Of a stretch of DNA of 64,000 nucleotides, positions 24,404 to 33,924 are shown in pieces. Every line of letters begins with the position of its first letter. Position 1 is the stretch's first letter. Made by a program: the position numbers and the translations under genes. The notes beneath the pieces are model-generated. The model was not told where the DNA came from. It did not search any database and saw only the letters and a program-made list of their open reading frames with translations. The DNA comes from Cronobacter sakazakii (GTDB taxonomy: Bacteria > Pseudomonadota > Gammaproteobacteria > Enterobacterales > Enterobacteriaceae). The stretch covers positions 1,798,001-1,862,000 of the forward strand of contig NZ_CP011047.1 in NCBI RefSeq assembly GCF_000982825.1, in the 5' to 3' direction.

Positions 24404-26650
24404 ATGCTCACCCGGTTGCGAGAAATAGTCGAGAAAGTGGCCAGCGCCCCGCGCCTCAACGAGGCGCTGGATATTCTCGTTACGGATATCTGTCTTGCGA
24501 TGGATACCGATGTTTGTTCGGTTTATCTCGCCGATCACGACCGGCGTTGCTATTACCTGATGGCAACGCGTGGGCTGAAAAAACCGCGCGGGCGCACCGT
24601 AACGCTGGCCTTTGATGAAGGTATCGTCGGCCTGGTCGGGCGCCTCGCCGAGCCGATTAACCTTGCCGATGCGCAAAAACACCCCAGCTTTAAATACATT
24701 CCCTCTGTGCGTGAAGAACGTTTTCGCGCTTTTCTCGGCGTGCCGATTATTCAGCGCCGCCAGCTGCTTGGCGTTTTAGTCGTCCAGCAGCGCGAGCTGC
24801 GCCAGTATGACGAGAGCGAAGAATCCTTCCTGGTGACGCTCGCCACCCAGATGGCGGCGATTTTGTCGCAGTCTCAGCTGACCGCGCTGTTTGGCCAGTA
24901 TCGTCAGACGCGTATCCGCGCGCTGCCGGCCTCGCCGGGCGTGGCGATCGCGCCGGGCTGGATGGACGCCACACTGCCGTTGATGGAGCAGGTCTACGAA
25001 GCCTCGACGCTCGATACCGGGCTTGAGCGCGAACGCCTGACCACCGCGCTTGAAGAAGCCGCTGGCGAATTCCGCCGCTACAGCAAACGTTTTGCCGCAG
25101 GCGCGCAAAAAGAGACGGCGGCGATTTTCGATCTCTATTCCCACCTGTTGTCCGACGCGCGGCTGCGTCGTGAGCTTTACGACGAGGTGGATAAAGGCTC
25201 GGTCGCCGAATGGGCGGTCAAAAAAGTTATTGAGAAATTCGCCGAGCAGTTTGCCGCGCTGACCGATGGCTATCTGAAAGAGCGCGCAGGCGATTTGCGC
25301 ACGCTCGGGCAGCGGTTGCTGTTCCATCTCGACGATAATATTCAGAGCCCGAACACCTGGCCTGAGCGTTTTGTGCTGGTGGCGGATGAGCTTTCCGCCA
25401 CAACGCTCGCCGAGCTGCCCCAGGACAGGCTGATGGGCGTCGTCGTGCGTGACGGGGCCGCCAACTCCCATGCCGCTATTATGGTGCGCGCGATGGGCAT
25501 TCCAACCGTGATGGGCGCGGATATTCAGCCTTCTGTGCTGCATCATCGTATGCTGGTGGTCGATGGTTATCGCGGCGAACTGCTGGTCGACCCGAGCCCG
25601 GTGCTGCTTCATGAATATCAGCGGCTCCTCAGCGAAGAAAATGAACTTAGCCGGATTGCCGAAGATTATGTCGAACAGCCCGCCTGCCTGAAGAGCGGCG
25701 AGCGGGTGCAGGTCATGCTCAATGCGGGTTTGAGCCCGGAGCATGAAGAAAAACTCGGCAGTCGTATCGACGGCATTGGGCTTTATCGCACCGAAATCCC
25801 GTTTATGCTGCAAAGCGGTTTTCCGTCCGAAGAAGAGCAGGTAGCGCAGTACCAGGGCATGTTGCAGATGTTTAACGACAAGCCAGTGACGCTGCGCACG
25901 CTTGATGTCGGCGCGGATAAACAGCTGCCCTATATGCCCATCAGCGAGGAGAACCCTTGCCTTGGCTGGCGCGGGATACGCATCACACTCGATCAGCCGG
26001 AGATCTTTTTGATCCAGGTGCGCGCCATGTTGCGTGCCAATGCTGCAACGGGCAATCTCAGCATCCTCTTACCGATGATCACGAGCATCGACGAAGTGGA
26101 CGAAGCGCGTCGGCTTATCGACAGAGCTGGCCGCGAAATGGAAGAGATGCTCGGCTATGAGATCCCTAAACCGCGGCTGGGCATTATGGTAGAAGTCCCA
26201 TCGATGCTGTTTATGCTGCCTCACCTGGCAAGCCGCGTTGACTTTATTTCCGTTGGCACCAATGACCTCACCCAATATCTGCTGGCGGTAGATCGCAATA
26301 ACACGCGGGTCGCCAGTCTCTATGACAGCCTCCATCCGGCGATGCTGCGCGCGCTAAAAATGATTGCCCTTGAGGCACAGCGCCTCGGCATCGATCTCTG
26401 CCTGTGCGGCGAAATGGCGGGTGACCCGATGTGCGTCGCGCTGCTGGTTGGCATGGGCTATCACCATCTCTCGATGAACGGCCGCTCGGTCGCGCGCGTG
26501 AAGTATCTGCTTAGACATATCACGCTGGAAGAGGCCGAGACGCTCAGCGCGCGCAGCCTCGAATCGCAATCAGCCACAGAAGTGCGTCACCAGGTGGCGG
26601 CGTTTATGGAGCGTCGCGGCATGGGCGGTCTCATTCGCGGCGGCCTGTAA
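24404..26650 (+). CDS. ptsP: PtsP, enzyme I of the nitrogen PTS
   Basis: 748-aa enzyme I-Ntr that transfers phosphate from PEP to NPr. An N-terminal GAF sensor domain (about residues 1-170) precedes the EI core. The phosphorylated His lies in GAANSHAAIMVRAMGIPTVMG near residue 356. The PEP-binding barrel has DVGADKQLPYM and FISVGTNDLTQYLLAVDRN, and the C-terminal cysteine motif is LCLCGEMAGDP. Length is typical. Co-transcribed with rppH by spacing. Confidence 0.95.
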   Translation: MLTRLREIVEKVASAPRLNEALDILVTDICLAMDTDVCSVYLADHDRRCYYLMATRGLKKPRGRTVTLAFDEGIVGLVGRLAEPINLADAQKHPSFKYIPSVREERFRAFLGVPIIQRRQLLGVLVVQQRELRQYDESEESFLVTLATQMAAILSQSQLTALFGQYRQTRIRALPASPGVAIAPGWMDATLPLMEQVYEASTLDTGLERERLTTALEEAAGEFRRYSKRFAAGAQKETAAIFDLYSHLLSDARLRRELYDEVDKGSVAEWAVKKVIEKFAEQFAALTDGYLKERAGDLRTLGQRLLFHLDDNIQSPNTWPERFVLVADELSATTLAELPQDRLMGVVVRDGAANSHAAIMVRAMGIPTVMGADIQPSVLHHRMLVVDGYRGELLVDPSPVLLHEYQRLLSEENELSRIAEDYVEQPACLKSGERVQVMLNAGLSPEHEEKLGSRIDGIGLYRTEIPFMLQSGFPSEEEQVAQYQGMLQMFNDKPVTLRTLDVGADKQLPYMPISEENPCLGWRGIRITLDQPEIFLIQVRAMLRANAATGNLSILLPMITSIDEVDEARRLIDRAGREMEEMLGYEIPKPRLGIMVEVPSMLFMLPHLASRVDFISVGTNDLTQYLLAVDRNNTRVASLYDSLHPAMLRALKMIALEAQRLGIDLCLCGEMAGDPMCVALLVGMGYHHLSMNGRSVARVKYLLRHITLEEAETLSARSLESQSATEVRHQVAAFMERRGMGGLIRGGL

Positions 26651-26814
26651 CACTGCTATAACCGGTTGTGCTCTTACATATCTTTTACAACTTCCTGCCC
26701 TCGCCCACGCCAGGCTTTATGCTATGATCCGCAGCCTCAGGAGCGTCCGGAAAAGGGCGCAGCATCTCACCCGCTGTCCACTTTCAGCGGGATAACAACA
26801 GGTTTTGGTGACAG

Positions 26815-27690
26815 ATGAATAGTGGCTATCTGCATTTTCCCGATTTTGATCCGGTAATCTTCTCTCTTGGACCGGTTTCGCTTCACTGGTACGGGCTGAT
26901 GTATCTTGTGGGCTTTGTGTTCGCCATGTGGCTCGCCGTTCGTCGTGCTAATCGTCCTGGCAGCGGCTGGACAAAAAACGAAGTGGAAAACCTGCTGTAT
27001 GCGGGCTTTCTCGGCGTCTTCCTTGGCGGGCGTATCGGTTATGTGCTGTTTTACAATCTGCCGCTCTTCCTCGAAAACCCGCTTTATCTGTTCCGCGTCT
27101 GGGATGGCGGGATGTCCTTCCATGGCGGACTCATCGGCGTAATCTGCGTGATGATCTGGTTTGCGAAGCGCACCAAACGTAACTTCTTCCAGGTCTCCGA
27201 TTTTATCGCGCCGCTGATCCCCTTCGGGCTTGGCGCGGGCCGTCTGGGTAACTTTATTAATGGCGAGCTGTGGGGCCGTGTCGATCCGGGCTTCCCGTAT
27301 GCCATGCTTTTCCCCGGTTCGCGCAGCGAAGATATCGGCCTGCTGGCCTCGCATCCGGAATGGCAATCGCTGTTTAATACTTACGGTGTGCTGCCTCGCC
27401 ATCCGTCGCAGCTTTATGAGTTGTTCCTCGAAGGCATCGTGCTGTTTATCATTCTGAATCTGTTTATCCGTAAACCGCGTCCGATGGGGGCGGTCTCCGG
27501 CCTGTTCCTGATTGGTTACGGCGCATTCCGTATTATTGTTGAATTTTTCCGTCAGCCGGACGCGCAGTTTACCGGCGAGTGGGTGCAGTACATTAGCATG
27601 GGGCAAATCCTCTCCATTCCGATGATCGTCGCAGGCGCAGCCATGATGATCTGGGCTTATCGCTGCCGCCCACAGCAGCAACTTTCGTGA
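26815..27690 (+). CDS. lgt: Lgt, prolipoprotein diacylglyceryl transferase
   Basis: 291-aa inner-membrane enzyme, same length as in E. coli, with seven membrane segments. It transfers diacylglycerol to the lipobox Cys of prolipoproteins, the first step of lipoprotein maturation (YgdR, YgdI and MltA here would be substrates). Catalytic-region motifs MSFHGGLIGV (His near 103) and GRLGNFINGELWGR are present. Followed 6 bp later by thyA; the pair is a conserved operon. A promoter-like TATGAT lies about 90 bp upstream. Confidence 0.95.
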   Translation: MNSGYLHFPDFDPVIFSLGPVSLHWYGLMYLVGFVFAMWLAVRRANRPGSGWTKNEVENLLYAGFLGVFLGGRIGYVLFYNLPLFLENPLYLFRVWDGGMSFHGGLIGVICVMIWFAKRTKRNFFQVSDFIAPLIPFGLGAGRLGNFINGELWGRVDPGFPYAMLFPGSRSEDIGLLASHPEWQSLFNTYGVLPRHPSQLYELFLEGIVLFIILNLFIRKPRPMGAVSGLFLIGYGAFRIIVEFFRQPDAQFTGEWVQYISMGQILSIPMIVAGAAMMIWAYRCRPQQQLS

Positions 27691-27696
27691 GACGCC

Positions 27697-28491
27697 ATGA
27701 AACAGTATCTTGAACTGATGAACAAAGTGCTCCATGAGGGAGCACAAAAAGATGACCGTACCGGCACCGGGACGCTTTCGATTTTTGGCCACCAGATGCG
27801 TTTTAACCTGCAGGAAGGTTTTCCGCTGGTTACGACTAAACGTTGTCATTTGCGCTCCATCATCCATGAGCTGCTTTGGTTTCTGAAAGGCGACACTAAT
27901 GTCGCTTATTTACATGAAAATAACGTCACCATCTGGGACGAGTGGGCAGATGAAAACGGCGATCTGGGCCCGGTATACGGCAAACAGTGGCGCTCATGGG
28001 CGACACCCGATGGCCGCCATATCGACCAGCTGGAAACCGTCCTGAACCAGCTGAAAAACGATCCGGACTCGCGCCGTATCATTGTTTCTGCCTGGAACGT
28101 CGGTGAGCTGGATAAAATGGCGCTGGCGCCTTGCCACGCGTTTTTCCAGTTCTACGTAGCGAACGGCAAGCTCTCTTGTCAGCTCTACCAGCGCTCCTGC
28201 GATGTGTTCCTTGGCCTGCCATTTAACATCGCCAGCTACGCGCTGCTGGTGCATATGATGGCGCAGCAGTGTGACCTTGAGCCCGGCGATTTCGTCTGGA
28301 CGGGCGGCGATACGCACCTCTACAGCAATCACCTGCAGCAGGCGCGTTTGCAGCTCACACGCGAGCCGCGCCCGCTGCCGAAGCTGGTTATCAAGCGTAA
28401 GCCGGAATCGCTCTTTGATTACCGGTTCGAAGACTTCGAAATCGAAGGCTACGATCCTCACCCGGCCATCAAAGCGCCCGTCGCGATTTAA
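27697..28491 (+). CDS. thyA: Thymidylate synthase
   Basis: 264-aa enzyme, same length as in E. coli. It methylates dUMP to dTMP with methylene-tetrahydrofolate. The catalytic Cys is in LAPCHAFFQFYV near residue 146, followed by LYQRSCDVFLGLPFNIASY, which binds dUMP. Starts 6 bp after lgt. Confidence 0.96.
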   Translation: MKQYLELMNKVLHEGAQKDDRTGTGTLSIFGHQMRFNLQEGFPLVTTKRCHLRSIIHELLWFLKGDTNVAYLHENNVTIWDEWADENGDLGPVYGKQWRSWATPDGRHIDQLETVLNQLKNDPDSRRIIVSAWNVGELDKMALAPCHAFFQFYVANGKLSCQLYQRSCDVFLGLPFNIASYALLVHMMAQQCDLEPGDFVWTGGDTHLYSNHLQQARLQLTREPRPLPKLVIKRKPESLFDYRFEDFEIEGYDPHPAIKAPVAI

Positions 28492-28507
28492 TGCTTACCC
28501 TGCCATA

Positions 28508-28535
28508 ACCGACGCACTTCCGCGTCGGTTTTTTT
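28508..28535 (+). terminator. Terminator of lgt-thyA
   Basis: ACCGACGC-ACTTCC-GCGTCGGT hairpin followed by six further T, 16 bp after the thyA stop. Confidence 0.9.
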
Positions 28536-28671
28536 ATTCCTGTTATTCATTCTTCGGCACATCTTCCAGCGCTTATGCAAGCACATGCAAACGAGTCGAT
28601 TTCTTTCGAGATGTCTTCCGGTTTCGCGGATTACCGCTGGTCACGTTTACTGGCAGTGGCACACTTGCGCC

Positions 28672-29145
28672 ATGAACCGAAAACAGCAGGGCTATAGCCT
28701 GATAGAAGTGATGGTGGTGCTGGTGATTATTATCAGCATGAGCGCGGCGGGCGTGTATGGCTGGCAGCGCTGGCAAAACCAGCAACGTTTATGGCAGACC
28801 GCGCAGCAAACGCGTGATTTTCTTGAAGCACTCAGGGAGGAGGCGAACTGGCGTAATGTTGACTACAAACTCTGGGTAAATCGTGGTTCGCAGGGATGGT
28901 GCCTGGGTACACAGACGAGTAGCGAGCAGACGTGTCGTAAAGGAGCAAAGGATCAGTTTTCACCGCCGTGGCCGGAAGTGGAGATCGCTGAAATGACGCC
29001 CGGGCTGGCCTTCTTTGGATTACGCAATACGGCCTGGCCAGGACACATCATTTTACGTAGCCCCGTTGGGGAGTGGCGCATCATTATTTCGGTCTGGGGG
29101 CGGATCCGGCTATGCGAGCCAGGAGAAGGGACATCATGCGTGTAA
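28672..29145 (+). CDS. ppdA: PpdA, prepilin-peptidase-dependent pseudopilin
   Basis: 157-aa minor pseudopilin. The cleavage and methylation motif is GYSLIEVMVVLVII right after a short basic leader (MNRKQQ). The ATG at 28672 (MNRK) is chosen because it gives this short leader. First gene of ppdA-ppdB-ygdB-ppdC-recC. These proteins are thought to prime assembly of type IV pilus or type II secretion pseudopili; whether they act in this organism is not known. Confidence 0.9.
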   Translation: MNRKQQGYSLIEVMVVLVIIISMSAAGVYGWQRWQNQQRLWQTAQQTRDFLEALREEANWRNVDYKLWVNRGSQGWCLGTQTSSEQTCRKGAKDQFSPPWPEVEIAEMTPGLAFFGLRNTAWPGHIILRSPVGEWRIIISVWGRIRLCEPGEGTSCV

Positions 29146-29699
29146 AGGAGAAAGGATTCTCTCTGCTTGAGGTGCTGATTGCGCTTGGCATAAGCAGCGT
29201 ATTGTTAACCGGAGCCGCAAGGCTGCTTCCCGCGTTGCAGCTCGGCATACTGCGTCAGGCGCAACAAACGCTCTTGCAAGAAGAGCTCTGGCAGCTGGCA
29301 TTTACAGTGGGCAAACAGATACAGCGAGCTGGTTACTGCTACGGCGGTTGTGATAGCCGCGCACTGCAACTCAATAGCGACGGCAGCTGTTTGCTGGTGC
29401 AGTGGGATGCGAACAGCAATGGCCGTTTCGAGAGCGCGCCTTCAGCCGATGCTGAGCAAACGGGGTATCGCCTGCGCGACGGCAGCGTTGAGACGCTAAG
29501 GGGCGCTACATCCTGCGAGGGGAAAGGGTGGGAGAAAATGACGAATCCCGCCATGGTGCGCATCGACAAATTTCAGGTGCGGGAAAAACGGCGGCCCGGC
29601 TTCCCTGCGCTATTTACCGTGGCATTGCGCGCAATAATGCTCCGCTACCACGGCGATCCGGTGGCTGTGGAGCATAGCGTCAGTGGGTTTAACTTATGA
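29136..29699 (+). CDS. ppdB: PpdB, prepilin-peptidase-dependent pseudopilin
   Basis: 187-aa minor pseudopilin, same length as in E. coli. Leader MRVKEK then GFSLLEVLIALGISS, with the conserved Glu at position +5. The ATG at 29136 overlaps the ppdA stop (ATGCGTGTAA) by 10 bp. The Cys-containing stretch RAGYCYGGCDS and VQWDANSNGRFE match the family. Ends VSGFNL, as in E. coli. Confidence 0.9.
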   Translation: MRVKEKGFSLLEVLIALGISSVLLTGAARLLPALQLGILRQAQQTLLQEELWQLAFTVGKQIQRAGYCYGGCDSRALQLNSDGSCLLVQWDANSNGRFESAPSADAEQTGYRLRDGSVETLRGATSCEGKGWEKMTNPAMVRIDKFQVREKRRPGFPALFTVALRAIMLRYHGDPVAVEHSVSGFNL

Positions 29700-30118
29700 A
29701 CGCCAGAGAGAAGGGCATGTCGACCATTGCTATGGTTCTGGCTTTGTTGCTGCTGGGCAGTCTGATGTTAGGTGGGCTTCAGCAGCAACTGGACAGCCGT
29801 TTTGGCCGCGCGGCAAACGAAAGTGCGGCGATTAAAGCGTTTAACGCGGCGCTTTCAGCGCTGGCATTGTCGCAAAGCCAACGCTGGGTGTTTACACCAC
29901 AGTGGCAATGTCAGACTTTGCCTGAAGTCAAAGGACGGGCCTGCGTCAGGCAGATGCAAACGTATCTGCTGGTCGCAGCAGAGGGCGCGGATGAGAATGC
30001 CGTGCCCCTCACGCTCTGGCGCTGGGCGCAGCCTGACGGTGATCGCCTGCGTTTTATGCCGCATGGCTGGAGCGACTTCTGCCCGCTCACGGAGGCGAAG
30101 CAATGCCAGTTACCTTAG
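29696..30118 (+). CDS. ygdB: YgdB, DUF2509 pseudopilin-operon protein
   Basis: 140-aa protein with one N-terminal hydrophobic segment (MSTIAMVLALLLLGSLMLGG) and a PilX-like layout, but no Glu+5 cleavage motif. Overlaps ppdB by 4 bp (ATGA) and ppdC by 16 bp. Function unknown; probably part of the same pseudopilus tip complex, by operon context. Confidence 0.85.
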   Translation: MNAREKGMSTIAMVLALLLLGSLMLGGLQQQLDSRFGRAANESAAIKAFNAALSALALSQSQRWVFTPQWQCQTLPEVKGRACVRQMQTYLLVAAEGADENAVPLTLWRWAQPDGDRLRFMPHGWSDFCPLTEAKQCQLP

Positions 30119-30435
30119 CTCGCCAGCGTCAGGCCGGGTTTAGCTTGCCCGAAGTGTTGATGTCTCTGGTTTTGTTCATCGTCATCATCGGGGCGTTAAC
30201 GGGGTATTACCAGGTACTGGCGCAAGGGTTTCTTAATCAGTGGCACTATCGGCAGCTCTGGCGTTTTGCGAGTCAGCAGGCAGAAATCAACCCGCCACCT
30301 TTGCCTGAAGGCTGGAAAGCGACGCGGGTGGAGACTTCCGTAGCGGGATGTGTCAGCATTTCGGTTATTGTGTCGAGCCCTGGGGGCAGGCAAGGGCAGT
30401 TAAGACGTTTACATTGCCCCTCTGAAAAGCAGTAG
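30103..30435 (+). CDS. ppdC: PpdC, prepilin-peptidase-dependent pseudopilin
   Basis: 110-aa minor pseudopilin. Leader MPVTLARQRQA then GFSLPEVLMSLVLFIVII with the Glu+5. Overlaps ygdB by 16 bp and ends 12 bp before recC, so recC is probably transcribed with this operon as well as from closer signals. Confidence 0.88.
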   Translation: MPVTLARQRQAGFSLPEVLMSLVLFIVIIGALTGYYQVLAQGFLNQWHYRQLWRFASQQAEINPPPLPEGWKATRVETSVAGCVSISVIVSSPGGRQGQLRRLHCPSEKQ

Positions 30436-30447
30436 TCAGGAGTCACT

Positions 30448-33400
30448 ATGTTACGGGTTTATCACTCCAACCGGCTTGATGTGCTGGAAGCGATTATGGA
30501 GTTCATTGTTGAACAACAGCCGCTTCCCGATCCCTTCGAGCCTGAGATCGTCCTGGTGCAAAGCACCGGTATGGCGCAGTGGTTGCAGATGAGCCTGGCA
30601 CAGAAATTTGGCATCGCCGCGAATATCGAGTTTCCACTTCCGGCAAGCTTCATCTGGGACATGTTCGTGCGCGTGCTGCGTGATATTCCGCAGGAGAGCG
30701 CCTTTACCAAACAGAACATGAGCTGGAAACTCATGAAGCTTTTGCCAGGTATGCTCACTTCGCCTGACTTCGACATGCTGCGGCACTACCTGCACGATGA
30801 CGAAGATAAACGCAAGCTGTTCCAGCTCGCCTCACGCGTGGCGGATCTCTACGATCAGTATCTGGTGTATCGCCCCGAATGGTTAACCCGCTGGGAGGCA
30901 GGAGATGTTGTCGATGGTCTTGGCGAGCCACAGCGCTGGCAGGCGCCGCTCTGGCGGGCGCTGGTTGAACACACCGCAGCGCTCGGGCAGCCGCAGTGGC
31001 ACCGCGCCAACCTTTATCAGCGTTTTATTCGTACGCTTGAGACGGCGGAAAGCCGCCCGGAAGGGCTGCCCGCCCGCGTGTTTATTTGTGGCATTTCGGC
31101 GCTGCCCCCTGTCTATCTACAGGCTTTACAGGCGCTGGGTAAACACATTGATGTGCATCTACTTTTTACTAACCCGTGCCGTTATTACTGGGGCGATATA
31201 CAAGATCCGGCTTTCCTCGCGCGCCTGTTAAGCCGCAAGCGTAAACTGCATGCGAAAGAGGGAACGGCACCGCTTTTTAAAGACAGCGAAACGGCCCCTG
31301 CTCTGTTCAATGAAGAAGGCGAGCAGGAAGTGGGAAACCCGCTGCTTGCTTCCTGGGGCAAATTAGGCCGTGACTACACGTACCTGCTTTCAGGCCTTGA
31401 GCGTTTTGAGGAGATGGATGTATTTGTCGATCTCGAACCCGATAACCTGTTGCACAGTCTGCAGTTCGATCTGCTGGAACTACGTAATCAGGCGCAGGCG
31501 GGCGTGACGCTTGAGGAGTTTGAGCGAAGCGATGGAAAACGCCTGCTGGATCCTGACGATCGCAGTATCAGTGTGCATGTCTGCCATAGCCCCCAGCGCG
31601 AAGTGGAAATTCTCCATGACCAGCTTCTGCAAATGCTGGAGGCCGATCCACAGCTGACGCCGCGCGATATCATCGTGATGGTGGCGGATATCGACAGCTA
31701 CAGTCCGTTTATTCAGGCTGTCTTTGGCAGCGCGAGCCAGGAGCGATACCTGCCGTTCGCCATCTCTGACCGGCGCGCGCGTCAGGCGCACCCTGCGCTT
31801 CAGGCATTCATTACGTTACTCTCGCTGCCGGACAGCCGTTTTGTCTCTGAAGATGTCCTGGCATTGCTGGAAGTCCCGTCGCTTGCCGCCCGTTTCAATA
31901 TCAGCGAAGAGGGGCTGCGCTTCCTGCGACAGTGGGTGAATGAGTCCGGCGTACGCTGGGGCATTGATGATGACAACGTGCGTGAACTGGCGCTGCCAGC
32001 GACCGGTCAGCACACCTGGCAGTTTGGTCTTACCCGTATGCTGCTGGGCTACGCCATGGAAAGCCATCTTGGCGAATGGCAGTCGGTGCTGCCGTATGAT
32101 GAATCCAGCGGGTTAATTGCTGAACTGGTCGGCCATCTTGCTGAACTCTTAATGCAGCTTAACCTGTGGCGCAAAGGGCTTTCGCAGGCGCGGCCGCTGG
32201 CAGAATGGCTACCGGTCTGTCGGGAAATGCTCGATAGCTTCTTTGCACCTGATGCTGAGACCGAAGCCGCGTTGGCGCTCATCGAACAACAGTGGCAGGC
32301 GATTATCGAGCAAGGCATTAGCGCACATTATGAAGATGAAGTGCCGCTCACGTTGCTGCGTGATGAGCTGGCGAAAATGCTCGACCAGGAGCGCATCAGC
32401 CAGCGTTTTCTCGCCGGGCCGGTAAACTTCTGTACGTTGATGCCGATGCGCTCGATTCCTTTTAAGGTCGTATGCTTGCTGGGCATGAACGATGGCGTTT
32501 ATCCAAGAACACTCGCGCCACTGGGGTTTGATCTTATGAGCCAGAAGCCGCAGCGCGGGGATCGCAGCCGTCGCGACGACGATCGTTACCTCTTCCTGGA
32601 GGCGCTGATTTCCGCTCAGCAGCAACTTTACATCAGCTACATTGGCCGTTCGGTACAGGATAACAGCGAAAAGTATCCATCAGTGCTGGTGCAGGAGCTG
32701 GTGGATTATCTTGCCCAGAGCCATTATCTGCCGGGCGACGAGGCGCTCAACTGTGATGAAAGCGCGAAAAAGGTCAAAGCCCACCTGATGCGGCTCTACC
32801 CTCGAACACCTTTTGATGCGGAAAACTTTCAGCCTGCCAGAGAGACTCAGAGCTACGCCCGCGAATGGCTGCCCGCCGCCAGCGAGCAGGGTGAGGCGCA
32901 TCCGGAATTTATCAAACCGCTGACGCCAGTCACGCTTGAGGAACTGCCATTTGAACAGTTCCAGCGCTTCTGGCGCCACCCGGTGCGAGCCTTTTTCCAG
33001 TTGCGGCTGAAAGTTAACTTCCGCACGGAAGAGAGCGAACTGCCGGATGCTGAGCCTTTTACCCTGGATAGCCTCGGCCGCTACCACATGAATCAGCAGC
33101 TACTGAATACGCTGGTGGAGCAACAAGATCCTGAAGCCCTCTATCGTCGATACCGTGCGGCAGGTGAGCTGCCCTATGGCGCGTTCGGCGAGCTGTTCTG
33201 GGAAAGCCAGCTACAGGAAATGCAGGCTCTGGCCGAGCGAGTGCTGGCTGAGCGCGATGGCGGCGAAAGCCAGGAGATTGCGCTTGAGCTTGGTAATGTC
33301 GAAATGACGGGCTGGTTGCAGCATGTGCAGCAGGACGGGCTGTTACGGTGGCGGCCTTCCATACTGCGTGTTGAACATGGAATGCAACTTTGGCTTGAGC

Positions 33401-33819
33401 ATCTGGTCTACTGTGCCTGTGGCGGTGAAGGAACCAGCCGCCTTTATGGCCGTAAAGATAGCTGCTGGCGCTTTCCGCCTGTACCGCGTGAGCAAGCGGA
33501 ACACTATTTGCGCGAGCTTACCGAGGGGTATCAGCAGGGAATGCGCGAACCGCTGATTTTGTTGCCGCAGAGTGGTGGTGAGTGGCTAAAAGCCTGTTAT
33601 GACGTGAAGAATGATGCCATTTTGTGGGATGAAGAAACCCAGTTGAAAGCACGTAATAAGCTGATTCAGGCCTGGACGGGTAACCAGATGGTAGAAGGCG
33701 AGGGGATGGATATCTGGTATCAGCGTCTGTGGCGTCACCTGGAGCCGGAGTATTACGAGGCCATCATCCGCGAGGCGCAGCGTTATCTGCTGCCGCTGTT
33801 CCGCCATCACCAACCCTGA
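30448..33819 (+). CDS. recC: RecC, Chi-recognising subunit of exonuclease V
   Basis: 1123-aa subunit of RecBCD (E. coli 1122). It has an inactive helicase fold that scans for Chi and splits the DNA strands. No intact Walker A is expected or seen. Family stretches include LVQSTGMAQWLQMSLAQKFG near the N-terminus and CTLMPMRSIPFKVVCLLGMN near residue 660. Downstream genes ptrA, recB and recD complete the locus in the usual order. Confidence 0.96.
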   Translation: MLRVYHSNRLDVLEAIMEFIVEQQPLPDPFEPEIVLVQSTGMAQWLQMSLAQKFGIAANIEFPLPASFIWDMFVRVLRDIPQESAFTKQNMSWKLMKLLPGMLTSPDFDMLRHYLHDDEDKRKLFQLASRVADLYDQYLVYRPEWLTRWEAGDVVDGLGEPQRWQAPLWRALVEHTAALGQPQWHRANLYQRFIRTLETAESRPEGLPARVFICGISALPPVYLQALQALGKHIDVHLLFTNPCRYYWGDIQDPAFLARLLSRKRKLHAKEGTAPLFKDSETAPALFNEEGEQEVGNPLLASWGKLGRDYTYLLSGLERFEEMDVFVDLEPDNLLHSLQFDLLELRNQAQAGVTLEEFERSDGKRLLDPDDRSISVHVCHSPQREVEILHDQLLQMLEADPQLTPRDIIVMVADIDSYSPFIQAVFGSASQERYLPFAISDRRARQAHPALQAFITLLSLPDSRFVSEDVLALLEVPSLAARFNISEEGLRFLRQWVNESGVRWGIDDDNVRELALPATGQHTWQFGLTRMLLGYAMESHLGEWQSVLPYDESSGLIAELVGHLAELLMQLNLWRKGLSQARPLAEWLPVCREMLDSFFAPDAETEAALALIEQQWQAIIEQGISAHYEDEVPLTLLRDELAKMLDQERISQRFLAGPVNFCTLMPMRSIPFKVVCLLGMNDGVYPRTLAPLGFDLMSQKPQRGDRSRRDDDRYLFLEALISAQQQLYISYIGRSVQDNSEKYPSVLVQELVDYLAQSHYLPGDEALNCDESAKKVKAHLMRLYPRTPFDAENFQPARETQSYAREWLPAASEQGEAHPEFIKPLTPVTLEELPFEQFQRFWRHPVRAFFQLRLKVNFRTEESELPDAEPFTLDSLGRYHMNQQLLNTLVEQQDPEALYRRYRAAGELPYGAFGELFWESQLQEMQALAERVLAERDGGESQEIALELGNVEMTGWLQHVQQDGLLRWRPSILRVEHGMQLWLEHLVYCACGGEGTSRLYGRKDSCWRFPPVPREQAEHYLRELTEGYQQGMREPLILLPQSGGEWLKACYDVKNDAILWDEETQLKARNKLIQAWTGNQMVEGEGMDIWYQRLWRHLEPEYYEAIIREAQRYLLPLFRHHQP

Positions 33820-33924
33820 CCATTAAGCGCAGACGGCGACGTTGACGCCCTCATAAGAAGGACGTAGCCGTATGCGCCGCATGTTAATGATGAATAGCAG
33901 AAGCAGTAAATGAGAGGTTTATTG

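Noticed and set aside
33820..33924. Possible REP element between recC and ptrA
   Set aside because: The stretch has GC-rich partial repeats (GCAGACGGCGACG, GCGCCGCATG) but no clear palindrome matching REP or the 57-bp family.
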